Both the position numbers and the translations under genes were made by a program. From Ruegeria sp. SCSIO 43209 (GTDB lineage: Bacteria > Pseudomonadota > Alphaproteobacteria > Rhodobacterales > Rhodobacteraceae), in contig NZ_CP065359.1 of NCBI RefSeq assembly GCF_019904295.1, positions 707,001 through 771,000 on the forward strand: a DNA stretch of 64,000 bases, written 5' to 3'. Positions 36,802 to 46,560 of the stretch are shown one piece after another. The notes beneath the pieces are model-generated. The model ran no database searches. It saw only the letters and a program-made list of their open reading frames with translations, and was not told where the DNA came from. Position 1 is the stretch's first letter. Each line of letters begins with the position of its first letter.

Positions 36802-37153
36802 CTTGTTCACCCCTTAAGAGTGGTCTGGAAACCACCGCAACTTTTTTGCGCGAAAACCTCCGCGTATTTGTTAGCAGCAAAAAAAAGATGGCTTTTTGAT
36901 GTTCCGATTAACGATATATTAACGAATTTCTGACTGGTCTTTTGTATGATGCAATTTGATCACATGCATGCTCTGAAAAAACCGGCCAGCGGCAGCTCCC
37001 TACTTGGATCCGGTGGAATGATAGAATTATTCAAATAACCTCCAACTGTCTGCATGAATGCCAAACGGGTTTAGAACTCGTGCCCACTCAAATTTCTGCT
37101 GAGCGCTCTTAGCGCAGAACTTCGGATACACGTCGAATGTCTGCAACGGGCCG
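36802..37153. other. Upstream region of the autotransporter
   Basis: About 350 AT-rich bases between two minus-strand genes. It probably contains the promoter of the autotransporter (leftward) and the 3' end of the LysR unit. No RNA gene or clear hairpin terminator was recognised. Confidence 0.35.
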
Positions 37154-38056
37154 TCAGCGCTTTCCATCAGGACATAAAGTCGTGTCGCCTGCTAGGTGAT
37201 CCAGAAGCGCGCGCACCCGAGTTGTAATGCGCCTGTTCTGTGGAAATAATGCAGCGACGACATATGGCGACACCCGGTTCTCCGGAAACAGCTCGACCAG
37301 ATCGCCGGACCGTAAGGCATCTGCGACTGTATATGCCGGGCACCGTGCGATGGCGGCGCCTTGTTCAGCAAGGCGAGCTGACGCAGCGGGAGCATTCATT
37401 CGGAAGCGTCCGGTCACTTGGATAGCCTCTTCTTGGCCGCCGAAGTCGAACCTCCACACTGTAGGCTCTGTCATATTGCCATCGAGGATACACTCATGTT
37501 TGGCCAGTGCCCGGGGATGGTCCGGGCGCCCTGCGCGTTCCAAATAGGTGGGTGAGGCACAGACAACCAAGGGCATGCGGCCCAATTGCCGAACCTTGAG
37601 CGAGCTGTCCCGCATTGGGCCAATCCTGACAGCAAGGTCGAGGCCTTCTTCAACAATCGACGCTCTGCGATCAGAAAACTTCAGATCGAGCTCTACATGG
37701 GGGTGTTTCTCAGCGAATTTGGCGAGCGAAGGTACCAACCGCAATGCGCCAAACCCCGTTGGCGCCGAGATATGGATCACACCGCGAAGGGACGCCTGCT
37801 CATTTCTGACCCTGTCTTCGAGTTCGTCGAATCCGTCGAGAAGCGGCTCGCACAACATCAGGTATGTTGCACCCGCATCTGTCAACGACACGCTGCGGGT
37901 CGTGCGATTGAGCAGCTGTACACCAAGCGCGTTTTCCAGATCAGCGACGTACTTACTGACCAAACGCGCAGACCGCCCCATGCGCTGCGCAGCGACGGTG
38001 AACGACATGTTCTTTGCAACCAGCGCAAAGGCCCGCATGCGGTCTATCTTGTCCAT
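37154..38056 (-). CDS. LysR-family transcriptional regulator
   Basis: 300 residues, with the N-terminal winged helix-turn-helix (MDKIDRMRAFALVAKNMSFTVAAQRMGRSARLVSKYVADLENALGVQLLNRTTRSVSLTDAG) and a PBP-like effector domain. It is divergent from the GST gene, about 108 bp apart, so it probably controls the GST-DUF1348-oxidoreductase unit, following LysR convention. The effector is unknown. Confidence 0.93.
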   Translation of the reverse strand: MDKIDRMRAFALVAKNMSFTVAAQRMGRSARLVSKYVADLENALGVQLLNRTTRSVSLTDAGATYLMLCEPLLDGFDELEDRVRNEQASLRGVIHISAPTGFGALRLVPSLAKFAEKHPHVELDLKFSDRRASIVEEGLDLAVRIGPMRDSSLKVRQLGRMPLVVCASPTYLERAGRPDHPRALAKHECILDGNMTEPTVWRFDFGGQEEAIQVTGRFRMNAPAASARLAEQGAAIARCPAYTVADALRSGDLVELFPENRVSPYVVAALFPQNRRITTRVRALLDHLAGDTTLCPDGKR

Positions 38057-38163
38057 CCCATTGCGCCTTCTGAGGGCTTAAAGTTCGTCAAATATAGGGG
38101 ATTATCATCAAGAAGCGCAATATGTATTGCTTGTTCAACACCCGCAACCAACCGGAGAAACCC

Positions 38164-38787
38164 ATGTCCAACGCTGTTCGTATTCACCATTTCGCCAAAT
38201 CTGGCCATGCACACCGCGCTTTGGTCTTTGCGAAACTTGCCGGGATTGCACATGAGGTTGTTCCTGTCGATCTGGCAGCTGGCGCGCATAAGTCGCCTGA
38301 ATTTCTTGCGATGAACCCAAATGGGCAAGTGCCCGTCCTTGAGGATGGCGAGGTTGTTATGTCCGACTCGAACGCGATTCTTGTCTATCTTGCGCGGATA
38401 TATGCGCCTGATTGGATACCAAGTGATGCGGTCGGAGAAGCAAACGTGCAGCGTTGGCTCACTTTAGCGGCTGGAGAGATTGCGTTTGGTTCTTGCGCTG
38501 CGCGGTTGATCACCGTCTTTAGCGCGCCGCTGGACCCGGACTTTGCAGCCGCGACTGCCGAAAAAGCGATGCAGAAACTGGAGCATGGGCTCACGGGCCG
38601 CGACTGGCTCGTCGGCGAGCAACCCACGATCGCTGATGTGGCTAACTACTCCTATACGGCACACGCGCCGGAGGGGAATGTCTCTCTCGAGCCATACCCG
38701 AATGTCCGCGCCTGGCTCGCTCGGTTTGAGGCCTTGCCCGGTTTTGAAGCGATGCCGGCGACGGCTGTTGGTCTTGTTGCAGAGTGA
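38164..38787 (+). CDS. Glutathione S-transferase
   Basis: 207 residues. Its thioredoxin-like N-terminal domain (RALVFAKLAGIAHEVVPVDLAAG) contains the glutathione-binding QVPVLEDGEVVMSDSNAILVYLA, with cis-proline and SNAI in place of the canonical ESxAI. The C-terminal domain is all-helical. Start 38164 (MSNAVRIHHFAKSGHA) gives the typical GST opening; the frame to 38122 has no family match. It probably conjugates or isomerises electrophiles. Confidence 0.92.
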   Translation: MSNAVRIHHFAKSGHAHRALVFAKLAGIAHEVVPVDLAAGAHKSPEFLAMNPNGQVPVLEDGEVVMSDSNAILVYLARIYAPDWIPSDAVGEANVQRWLTLAAGEIAFGSCAARLITVFSAPLDPDFAAATAEKAMQKLEHGLTGRDWLVGEQPTIADVANYSYTAHAPEGNVSLEPYPNVRAWLARFEALPGFEAMPATAVGLVAE

Positions 38788-38799
38788 AAGGGCAAACCC

Positions 38800-39276
38800 A
38801 TGACGACCGAAGCCCAACGGCATCCTTTGCCACCGTTCTCAAAAGAAACCGCCATTCAAAAGGTGCGCCTGGCTGAGGACGGCTGGAACGGCCGGGATCC
38901 GGCCAAGGTCGCGCTGGCCTACACGCCGGACAGCAAGTGGCGCAACCGGATCGAGTTTCCCCAAGGGCGCGATCAGATTGAGGAGTTCTTGACCCGGAAA
39001 TGGGCCAAAGAACTGGACTACCGTCTGATCAAAGAGCTTTGGGCACATGACGGCAATCGCATCGCGGTCCGCTACGCCTATGAGTACCACGATGACGGCG
39101 GAAACTGGTTCCGGGCCTATGGCAATGAAAATTGGGAGTTCGACAAGGATGGCTACATGGAACGCCGGTTTGCCAGCATCAATGAACACCCCATCCAAGA
39201 GGCGGACAGAAAGTTCCGCTGGCCGCCGGGGCGCCGTCCGGATGACCACCCCGGTCTGAGCGATCTCGGGCTCTAG
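38800..39276 (+). CDS. DUF1348 (NTF2-like) protein
   Basis: 158 residues matching DUF1348: [69 protein letters not shown] and the ending [21 protein letters not shown]. The fold is NTF2-like; members often go with stress or detoxification genes, but no catalysed reaction is known. It lies 12 bp downstream of the GST gene and is surely in the same transcript. Confidence 0.9.
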   Translation: MTTEAQRHPLPPFSKETAIQKVRLAEDGWNGRDPAKVALAYTPDSKWRNRIEFPQGRDQIEEFLTRKWAKELDYRLIKELWAHDGNRIAVRYAYEYHDDGGNWFRAYGNENWEFDKDGYMERRFASINEHPIQEADRKFRWPPGRRPDDHPGLSDLGL

Positions 39277-39302
39277 CGTGGCTCTGGTGAAAGGATCAAG
39301 CG

Positions 39303-41276
39303 ATGGCACAGATACATAAATCGCACAGAGGTGAGTTGATGCTGCAAGAGCGGCGTCACACTCCCAAAGAGGTGAGCGATGCGATTCCGCACTACATCGA
39401 AAGCGACATGCCGAAACAGCATGCGGATTTCTTTGCGGGTCTGTCCTATTTGCCTCTCGCAACGCTTGATCGTAATGGGCGTCCGTGGGTCAGCCTTCTG
39501 GTTACACAATCAGACAGCGACCCTTCTGTTGGCATTCAGGTTGCGGGCCAGAACACCACGCATGTGGTCGCGGAAACCAATCCGCATGATCCCTTTGTGC
39601 GTGCTGTGAGCCAGGATCCCGCATCGGGCCTCGAAGCTCGGCTCTTTGCCGGGGTTGGGATCGATTTCGGTAACCGCCGACGAAACAAAATTGCGGGCTC
39701 CATACGTACCTCAGATGTCGAGGGCGAGGAGAAGATCAGGTTACAACTGTTGTCCGATCAGCACTTGGGGAACTGCCCAAAGTACATTACAGTCCGTTCC
39801 TTAGGGCACACGCGACGCAACCCTGAAATTATCCATGACGGCTTCGATGTGCACTCATCTGTGCTGTCGAATGAGGCCAAATCCGTCGTGGCGCGCGCCA
39901 GCACCTTGTTCTTGGCGACAAAACATACAAGCGATGCCACCACTGCAGGCGCTCAGACCGATATGGGCGTCAATCATCGCGGCGGCGCGCCCGGCTTTAC
40001 CCGGCTCTACGAGGAGAACGACGGGGCGCGGGTTACGACCTATTTGGTTCTGCCCGATCATTCTGGCAATCGCTTCTACCAGTCGCTGGGCAATATCGAA
40101 ACGGACCCGAAGGTTGGGCTGGTCTTTCCAGACTTTGAAACCGGTGAGATCCTCTACATTACGGGGGATGCTGAAAATCTGCTTGGGGATGACGCAGATG
40201 CGCTGATGCCGCGCGTGAGCCTGCTGACACGTATCAAGGTAACGGGCGCGGTTTTTGTGCGTGGAGGCCTAAACCTCAAGCAGGCATCAAAAGAGCAACT
40301 CTCCCCCTACAATCCGCCGGTCAAATATTTGCGCGCAGAGTTGGAGAAGATGGGGCATGCAATCAAGGCGCACGACGCCGCTATCCCGTTGACCGCCAAG
40401 CTTATCGCTACAAAACCCCTGTCCAGCACAATCAGTACCTTCGAATTCGAGTTGTCTGAGGCAATCAATGCCCCATTGCCCGGTGGCTTTGGCGTCTTTG
40501 ACTTCTCCGACCTGGTGGACGCCGGATACAGCCACATGAACGAGACAAACCCTCAGCTTGTGAACGAGGACTACGTCCGCACATGGACGCTTTCCGGAGC
40601 GCCAAAGTTTGACGAAGAGAACAACGCGTTTCGCACGACCAATCGGATCAGTGTTACGGTCAAACGCAAACCAGGCGGTCTGATGTCCAACCTCTTGCAC
40701 AACAACGCGGAGAAGCTGATCACGTACAATCTTCCAGTTAAATTCAAAGGCACCGGAGCGGGCTTTTCCTGTTTTTCCGAAGTGGCTGAGGGCAGCCCCC
40801 CAAAGTTCCCAGCAAAGATGCTTTGGATCGCGGGTGGCGTTGGCATCACCCCGTTCATGGTGATGTGGGACGGAGTCAAACAAGTGGTAGAGACTTACCC
40901 GCAGGACCAGCCCATCGATATCGTGTTTCTGTTTTCCGGTCGGGACGATGACATTGCAGTTCTGCAGCACTTTGCGAAAAAAAACAGCTCTGTTTCGGAC
41001 CAGGTGACACTACGTATTGTCGCGTTTCAAAGCGCAGGCGAAAACGCATTGGCTGCGAAATCCGCACGCGATGATCTGAACGCGACTTTCACCGACCAGC
41101 TGCTGAAGATTGAGGAGCGACGCATGCAAAGCGAAGACGTTCAATCGGTCGCGCATCTCGGAATGCGAGATGTGTACATGTGCGGTCCTGAAGCTATGAT
41201 GACCAGTACGGAGGCGGCGCTCAACGGGCTGGGCGTTGAGGAAGCAAGACGCCACCGCGAGACATTTGTGTTTTGA
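39303..41276 (+). CDS. PNPOx-like / ferredoxin-reductase-type fusion oxidoreductase
   Basis: 657 residues in two parts. Residues 1-340 hold a pyridoxamine 5'-phosphate oxidase-like split barrel (ADFFAGLSYLPLATLDRNGRPWVSLLVT...). Residues 345-657 are an FNR-like FAD and NAD(P)-binding module, with the FAD-binding RTWTLSGAP, nucleotide-binding WIAGGVGITPFMVMWDGV and terminal VYMCGPEAMM. I see no C-terminal 2Fe-2S ferredoxin domain, which relatives of the FNR half often carry. It may reduce an internal flavin substrate or a partner protein. GAAAGGA lies eight bases before the ATG. Confidence 0.88.
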   Translation: MAQIHKSHRGELMLQERRHTPKEVSDAIPHYIESDMPKQHADFFAGLSYLPLATLDRNGRPWVSLLVTQSDSDPSVGIQVAGQNTTHVVAETNPHDPFVRAVSQDPASGLEARLFAGVGIDFGNRRRNKIAGSIRTSDVEGEEKIRLQLLSDQHLGNCPKYITVRSLGHTRRNPEIIHDGFDVHSSVLSNEAKSVVARASTLFLATKHTSDATTAGAQTDMGVNHRGGAPGFTRLYEENDGARVTTYLVLPDHSGNRFYQSLGNIETDPKVGLVFPDFETGEILYITGDAENLLGDDADALMPRVSLLTRIKVTGAVFVRGGLNLKQASKEQLSPYNPPVKYLRAELEKMGHAIKAHDAAIPLTAKLIATKPLSSTISTFEFELSEAINAPLPGGFGVFDFSDLVDAGYSHMNETNPQLVNEDYVRTWTLSGAPKFDEENNAFRTTNRISVTVKRKPGGLMSNLLHNNAEKLITYNLPVKFKGTGAGFSCFSEVAEGSPPKFPAKMLWIAGGVGITPFMVMWDGVKQVVETYPQDQPIDIVFLFSGRDDDIAVLQHFAKKNSSVSDQVTLRIVAFQSAGENALAAKSARDDLNATFTDQLLKIEERRMQSEDVQSVAHLGMRDVYMCGPEAMMTSTEAALNGLGVEEARRHRETFVF

Positions 41277-41589
41277 TAGGGAGACAAAAAGCCTGCCCAT
41301 GACGTCTCCGGGCAGCATAATCAACTCTATGATTGGGTGTTGGAAAGGTTTTCACCAAGTCGAAACGATACCGGTTTCCTCAGTGCTATCCCGGATCGAT
41401 GACCGCTATGTGGGCTGCACTCGCGGAAACTGATCGCTCCGCGCAAGGCCCGGTTTAGGCCGTTGGATGTATCGTGGAGAACGGGGAAGGCGCTTGCGCT
41501 GCGTCTGCACCGAAGTCTGCAACGAGCCTGAAGCCGACCTGTTTAGACTCAAAGCAAATACGCTTTTCGCAAGACGTGTCTATTTTCGA
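41277..41589. other. Gap with no gene recognised
   Basis: About 310 bp between two convergent units. Short open frames exist but show no family resemblance and no ribosome site. I see no terminator hairpin that is convincing. Confidence 0.3.
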
Positions 41590-42546
41590 CTAAACAGCGC
41601 CTTGTGACTGATGTTGCAGCTTGCGGACTTTCCCTGGAGGCATGTTAAAAACCCGTTTGAATGCTTTGTTAAAAGAAGGTTCAGATAGGTACCCGATCTC
41701 AGCCACGATTTGCGAGATTGGTTGATCGGTAGCAATTAATCGTTCCCGCGCCAGATGCATTCGCCAAGTTGCGAGGTATTGTATTGCCGGCACGCCGACG
41801 AGTTCGGTAAACCGTGCGGAAAATGCCGATCTGGACATACCTGCAACCTGTGCAAGAGACTCGACTGTCCAGTTTGCTGCAGGTGCGCGATGAATGGAAA
41901 CAATGGTGCGGCCAATCTGTTGGTCTCTGGCGGCTTTCAGCCAACCTCGATTGGCGTCGGGCGCACTGTTCAACCATCGGCGAATAGCCTCGATGACAAC
42001 CACATCGGCCAAGCGTGTAATCACTGTTTCACCGCCCGGTCGTAATTCACGCGCCTCTCTTGCAATGAATTGCAAAGTTGCTTGTAGCCAGCTCCCTGCA
42101 TCCTCTTCCCACGGATCGATTTTGAGCACGTCGGGAAGCAAGGCCATCAACATGCCGCTGGCCGCGTGATCTATCCTGACGAGCCCGTACATGATTCCGG
42201 TCTCGGCTCCACCGCCGCCGTGCTCTAGCGTTTCGTAGAGCTCGGTCACCTTGCGTATGGGCAGTTCTTCCAGTTTCAAAAGTGGGGTGTCTTTTGAGCT
42301 GGAGAACCCAACTGGCGCGCCATTTGTCATCAGAACCAAGTCGCCTTTCTCGACTTCAAACGGCACATCTTCTCCGACCCTCATAAAGCAACGCCCGTGC
42401 GTAATGACCGCAAAGCTCAGTATTTCGGGGAAACCCGGTATAGAAACGCCCCAAGGCGCAGACATGCGCGACTGGCAATAGAATGTACCCGTCAGTTTCA
42501 GAAGATGAAGAATTTCCCCGAGCGGATCACCGATTGGCTGCGCCAT
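41590..42546 (-). CDS. AraC-family transcriptional regulator, cupin-6 type
   Basis: About 318 residues. The N-terminal cupin-like sensor (DPLGEILHLLKLTGTFYCQSRMSAPWGVSIPG) fits the AraC cupin-6 group. The C-terminal double helix-turn-helix ends AEIGYLSEPSFNKAFKRVFNMPPGKVRK. It is divergent from the NmrA-like gene, which it probably controls. The start is uncertain: ATG 42546 gives the usual family N terminus, and GTG 42621 would add 25 residues. Confidence 0.9.
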   Translation of the reverse strand: MAQPIGDPLGEILHLLKLTGTFYCQSRMSAPWGVSIPGFPEILSFAVITHGRCFMRVGEDVPFEVEKGDLVLMTNGAPVGFSSSKDTPLLKLEELPIRKVTELYETLEHGGGGAETGIMYGLVRIDHAASGMLMALLPDVLKIDPWEEDAGSWLQATLQFIAREARELRPGGETVITRLADVVVIEAIRRWLNSAPDANRGWLKAARDQQIGRTIVSIHRAPAANWTVESLAQVAGMSRSAFSARFTELVGVPAIQYLATWRMHLARERLIATDQPISQIVAEIGYLSEPSFNKAFKRVFNMPPGKVRKLQHQSQGAV

Positions 42547-42722
42547 TGCATGGGGGTCGGGAATATGGGGGTTGATCTGGCTCACTGCACCAGACTGTTC
42601 GATATCTCCCCAATTGTCCACAGTATTTGGATGAATGGATAAAAAGTCAGGACAATGCAGACTTCTTCATCCTTCGTGCTTACCTATTTTGGGGTCATTG
42701 ACTGATTTTACGGAGATGACCG

Positions 42723-43550
42723 ATGACACAGCAAACCATTCTCGTACTTGGCGCAACAGGTAAAACCGGATCACGTATCGTGACGCGCCTTGAAGACAGG
42801 GGCCATGCAGTTCGGCGTGGATCGCGGAATAGCAAAACCCCATTTGATTGGGAAAAACCGCAGACATGGCCTGCAATCCTGGACGGTGTTTCTGCCGCCT
42901 ATATTTCCTATTTTCCTGACATCGCCTTTCCGGGCGCGGTCGAGCAAGTTGCGGCCTTTTCGGCATTGGCTCGAGAAAAAGGACTGCAGCGACTTGTGCT
43001 GTTAACAGGTCGCGGAGAATTTCATGCCGAACGTGCCGAATGGGTTGTTCGGAACTCCGGCGTGCCCTTTACGATCGTCCGTGCGGCGTGGTTTGCGCAA
43101 AACTACTCTGAAGGTGCATTGCTGGAGCCGGTAATGGCCGGTGTGTTGCCCATGCCCGCAGGTGACGTGCGTGAACCGATTATCGACGTGGACGACATTG
43201 CCGACGTTGCCGTCGCCGCCTTGACCGAGGAAGGACACACTGGCGAGCTTTATGAAGTTACAGGGCCGCGTCTCATGACATTTGCCGAAATGGCTGCCGA
43301 GCTTTCGCGCGCAATGGGTAGAACCGTGCAATATGTGCCGATTTCGTTTGAAGACTTCCATGCGGAAATCATCAACGCGAGCGGAGAGATGATTGCTGAC
43401 GTGATTACTGACATAGCGAGGGAAACGCTTGATGGTCGCAATGCGAACACTGCGGACGGTGTTCAACGTGCCTTGGGGAGAGCTCCGCGCGATTTCTCTG
43501 ATTTTGCTGATGAAGCCGCAAAGTCTGGCGCTTGGACACAAGCTGCATGA
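42723..43550 (+). CDS. NmrA-like NAD(P)-binding protein
   Basis: 275 residues of an atypical short-chain dehydrogenase fold, with N-terminal VLGATGKTGSRIVTRLEDRGHAVRRGSRN (glycine-rich NAD(P) motif GATGKTG). It lacks a canonical YxxxK pair, which fits NmrA-type redox sensors and quinone/NAD(P)H-linked proteins. It lies 28 bp before a small DUF4345 membrane gene and probably shares its transcript. Confidence 0.88.
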   Translation: MTQQTILVLGATGKTGSRIVTRLEDRGHAVRRGSRNSKTPFDWEKPQTWPAILDGVSAAYISYFPDIAFPGAVEQVAAFSALAREKGLQRLVLLTGRGEFHAERAEWVVRNSGVPFTIVRAAWFAQNYSEGALLEPVMAGVLPMPAGDVREPIIDVDDIADVAVAALTEEGHTGELYEVTGPRLMTFAEMAAELSRAMGRTVQYVPISFEDFHAEIINASGEMIADVITDIARETLDGRNANTADGVQRALGRAPRDFSDFADEAAKSGAWTQAA

Positions 43551-43578
43551 GTCGGTCTGACGACAAAGGAACACAATC

Positions 43579-44022
43579 ATGACGTTTGACGTAAAACGCA
43601 GGCTTGTCCTGGGGTTGGCGGGTCTTGTTGCAGCCACCCTGGGGCTGATCATCACGCTGGCCCCACTGGCCTTTTATTCCAGCTACGGCATTGATATTTC
43701 GCCGCAGCCGAACTTGATGAGCGAATTGCGCGCACCTGCTGCCAATCTGGCTGCACTTGGCCTGATCATCCTGTCGGGAGCGCTACACCAAAAGATGGCC
43801 CAGACATCAGCTTGGCTTGGAGCCACTGTGTTCTTCGCCTTTGCCGCGGGGCGCGTGGTCAGCATTATGCTTGATGGACGACCATCGGACAGCATCCTTT
43901 CTGCTCTTGGGATAGAGATGGTACTTGGACTGATGTGTTTGTGGGCCGCGAGCAAAGGGCGGCTAACGAAAGTTGGCATGCACCTCATGAGTCGCGCAAA
44001 CTCCGGACTTGAGACTCAGTGA
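43579..44022 (+). CDS. DUF4345-type small membrane protein
   Basis: 147 residues with four hydrophobic segments (LVLGLAGLVAATLGLIITLAPLAF, LAALGLIILSGAL, LGATVFFAFAAGRVVSIML and GIEMVLGLMCLWAA). It resembles the DUF4345 family of unknown function. It follows the NmrA-like gene on the same strand. Nothing catalytic is visible. Confidence 0.78.
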   Translation: MTFDVKRRLVLGLAGLVAATLGLIITLAPLAFYSSYGIDISPQPNLMSELRAPAANLAALGLIILSGALHQKMAQTSAWLGATVFFAFAAGRVVSIMLDGRPSDSILSALGIEMVLGLMCLWAASKGRLTKVGMHLMSRANSGLETQ

Positions 44023-44038
44023 AAGCTGCCTGTGTGCA

Positions 44039-44073
44039 TTTGGCCATTCACCGATACAGAGTGGGTGGCCAAA
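44039..44073. terminator. Possible bidirectional hairpin terminator
   Basis: A strong hairpin between two convergent genes: TTTGGCCATTCAC (44039-44051) pairs with GTGGGTGGCCAAA (44061-44073), with two wobbles and a nine-base loop. No long T-run follows in either direction, so it may act only weakly or as an mRNA 3'-end stabiliser. Confidence 0.55.
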
Positions 44074-44111
44074 ATATCTGAGTGACTCCGCGAAATACTG
44101 ATTGGCTGGCG

Positions 44112-44603
44112 CTACCGATTGTGAGTTATGACATTAAAACCTTCTTCGGGTGATGGTGCCTCGAAATACCTCGCCAAACGCCAATATTGATCTTCCGTTG
44201 CTGCAAAGGCATGCGCACCTTCACTGTTGCGCTTGTGCAGCCGGCGCAGACAAACCTCATCCGGCAAGTCCAAAAAGTGAAGCTGGTGCGTCGCAGCAGT
44301 TTCTTCCAGCAGCTTGCGCATCCAGGCTCTGTTTTCAATTGTGTTCGCCGGAAAGTCGAGAATGACAGAAACCCCGGCCTTCAGCAACGATGCGATGTGC
44401 CGCCCCATGACCGGCCGCAATTTCAAAGCGCAATTTACATAATCCTGCAGGGAGTTCATCTGGTCGCCGAATAGGACGCTAAGCCATTCATCTTCTGAAA
44501 TGAGCACCGCCCCGCCGCTATTCGCAAGTTTCGCCGCCAGACTTGATTTTCCTGAGGCGACTTTACCACAAAGCAAGTGAAGCGTTGGTTGGACCTGTGA
44601 CAT
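44112..44603 (-). CDS. P-loop ATPase/kinase of the AAA-33 type
   Basis: 163 residues with the P-loop GKVASGKSS at residues 13-21 and SEDEW, a DEW motif seen in zeta-toxin-like and nucleotide/sugar kinases of the AAA-33 group. A later arginine-rich stretch (RRLHKRNSEG) may be the lid. It could phosphorylate a small molecule. No antitoxin-like gene accompanies it, so a toxin role is not supported. Confidence 0.82.
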   Translation of the reverse strand: MSQVQPTLHLLCGKVASGKSSLAAKLANSGGAVLISEDEWLSVLFGDQMNSLQDYVNCALKLRPVMGRHIASLLKAGVSVILDFPANTIENRAWMRKLLEETAATHQLHFLDLPDEVCLRRLHKRNSEGAHAFAATEDQYWRLARYFEAPSPEEGFNVITHNR

Positions 44604-44619
44604 AGGGTGAACTCCCGGA

Positions 44620-45519
44620 CTACCTAATGGCCCCTGTGCTCAGTTGATCTGCAAGTTGATCAAACACCAACCTGATCCTTCGCGCAGTATGTAATTCCGA
44701 GTGCGTCGCCAGCCAAATCGGGAACTTAAACGGCTCTCGGTCGGGTAGCACGCGCTCCACACCCGGTGTCAAGGCAGCCACGTCATCCGACATTACACTG
44801 ATGCCAAACCCTTGGCGCACCAGCTCCCAGGATACAATTCCGCTTTGCGAGCCAATCCGGAAACTCTTTCGAGTGACCTTAATGCCCGCCGGATCTAGAA
44901 AGCCGATCATCGTGTCAATGTCGCCAAACCCCACGAAATCCAACTTCGCGAGCTCGTTTTCATTTTTCGGCCTTCCCAACTGATCAAGGTACGCAGGTGC
45001 TGCGTAAAAATGTGCCGTCGCCTCGGCGACAAGCTTTGCGGTCAGATCTGGTTGCGTCGGGCGTACATGTCGGATGGCGATATCAGCCTCACGTCTCTGT
45101 ATGTCTCGTAAGTCATTGGCAGCAACGACGTCGATCTCAAGACGCGGTGCTGCAAGTCGGATCTTTTTCAGTATAGGCGGCAGCTGATAGGCAGACATCA
45201 CATCTGACGCGGTGATCCTGACTTGCCCTTCGACAGTTTGCGACTGGCTTGTAGCAGTAAGGGAGATCCTGTGCGCGACATCCGCCATTTCTCTGACATG
45301 CAACAAAAGCTCGGCGCCAGCGGTCGTTAGACTAAGCGATTTACCAACTCTTTCAAACAGGGTGATCCCAAGCGCCAATTCCAGCGCCGCAACCTGACGA
45401 CCGACAGTAGGTTGAGTTTGCTCGAGAACGCGCGCCGCTGCGGAAAACGAGCCTTCTTCAGCCGTCGCAAGAAAGGTCCGTACCTGATTCCAGTCGAAAT
45501 TGATGGCATTCCAGTTCAT
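44620..45519 (-). CDS. LysR-family transcriptional regulator
   Basis: 299 residues, with N-terminal winged helix-turn-helix (VRTFLATAEEGSFSAAARVLEQTQPTVGRQVAALELALGITLFERVGKSLSLTTAG) and a PBP-like effector domain. It lies 97 bp from the divergent methyltransferase gene, so it may regulate it. ATG 45519 is used; ATG 45531 is an alternative. Confidence 0.92.
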   Translation of the reverse strand: MNWNAINFDWNQVRTFLATAEEGSFSAAARVLEQTQPTVGRQVAALELALGITLFERVGKSLSLTTAGAELLLHVREMADVAHRISLTATSQSQTVEGQVRITASDVMSAYQLPPILKKIRLAAPRLEIDVVAANDLRDIQRREADIAIRHVRPTQPDLTAKLVAEATAHFYAAPAYLDQLGRPKNENELAKLDFVGFGDIDTMIGFLDPAGIKVTRKSFRIGSQSGIVSWELVRQGFGISVMSDDVAALTPGVERVLPDREPFKFPIWLATHSELHTARRIRLVFDQLADQLSTGAIR

Positions 45520-45615
45520 GCATTTATGCATAACACTTCTGCGAATTATGGCAATTTAGTAAATGTGTGTATGGATGTATGGGATGCGACAACAAACTTG
45601 AAAGAGAGTAATAAA

Positions 45616-46263
45616 ATGGCTGCTTTGTCCAAAGATGCCGCGTTCTGGAGCAGAATCTCGCGAAAGTATGCGGCGGACCCAATCCGGAACATGGAAGGGT
45701 ATCTGAACACACTCGAACGTACGAAGTCGCACCTAAAAGCAGAAGACAGTGTACTGGAAATCGGTTGCGGGACGGGTTCAACCGCGCTGTTGCTTGCACC
45801 GCATGTCAACCATATCACCGCCTCGGATCTCGCTCCGGGCATGATCGAGATTGCCAACGAGAAGCGTGCTAAAGAAGGATTGGAGAATGTCACTTTCAAG
45901 GTGGCCGAAGTTCTCGAGCACGATCCTGTTGAAGGTGGTTACGATGCGGTTCTGGCGCATAACCTGCTTCATCTCCTGCCTGATTTGGATCAAGCGCTAG
46001 AGCATATTGCCAAATTGACAAAATCCGGTGGGGTTTTCATATCCAAAACGGTGTGTGCGCCTGAGAATGGTGGGTTCAAGTATGCGATGATCAGTCGTCT
46101 CGCGATTCCTATCATGCAGTTTTTTGGGAAAGCCCCGTTTGTGAATTTCGTTTCTATGTCGATGCTTGATAGGAAAATTGAGCGTGCAGGCTTTGAAATC
46201 CTGTATACTTCCGATCAAGCCTCGATGCTCCAGAGTCGTTATGTTGTCGCGCAAAAACCTTGA
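45616..46263 (+). CDS. Class I SAM-dependent methyltransferase
   Basis: 215 residues with the SAM-binding motif VLEIGCGTGSTALLLAPHV and post-motifs ITASDLAPGMIEIANEK and YDAVLAHNLLHLLPD. Start 45616 (MAALSKDAAFWSRISRKYAADP) is the family-like N terminus. The frame is open further upstream but overlaps the LysR gene and has no match. The substrate is unknown; small-molecule methylation is the usual role of this group. Confidence 0.9.
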   Translation: MAALSKDAAFWSRISRKYAADPIRNMEGYLNTLERTKSHLKAEDSVLEIGCGTGSTALLLAPHVNHITASDLAPGMIEIANEKRAKEGLENVTFKVAEVLEHDPVEGGYDAVLAHNLLHLLPDLDQALEHIAKLTKSGGVFISKTVCAPENGGFKYAMISRLAIPIMQFFGKAPFVNFVSMSMLDRKIERAGFEILYTSDQASMLQSRYVVAQKP

Positions 46264-46560
46264 AGCTCTAGTTCATTCAGCTTTGCAAGTGGAAACGCTA
46301 TCTGTGTCACATCACCAGTAACAGTACATTCGTGAATGAATAGACTGCATTCAGGTTTGTTTCCACCTTTAGAAAGCTATTGCGATTGGCGGCGTTGCCC
46401 GAAAACCATGAGTTTATAAGAACCAGATGTTGCGGCCGCGGCGAAAGTAAGGTCTGTCGGGCCGCAATTCAGCGTTGAGAACTGTTTGCCAATAGAAGGT
46501 CTGAGCCGTCCACACGAACGGCCCAAGTGTTTAGATTTCGATAGCTTCTGCAATGGCAAA
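46264..46560. other. Gap with no gene recognised
   Basis: About 300 bp between the methyltransferase and a cyclase fragment. No feature I can support; short open frames do not look coding. Confidence 0.3.

Noticed and set aside
44112..44603. Zeta-type toxin of a toxin-antitoxin pair
   Set aside because: The P-loop protein stands alone and no small antitoxin-like gene adjoins it.
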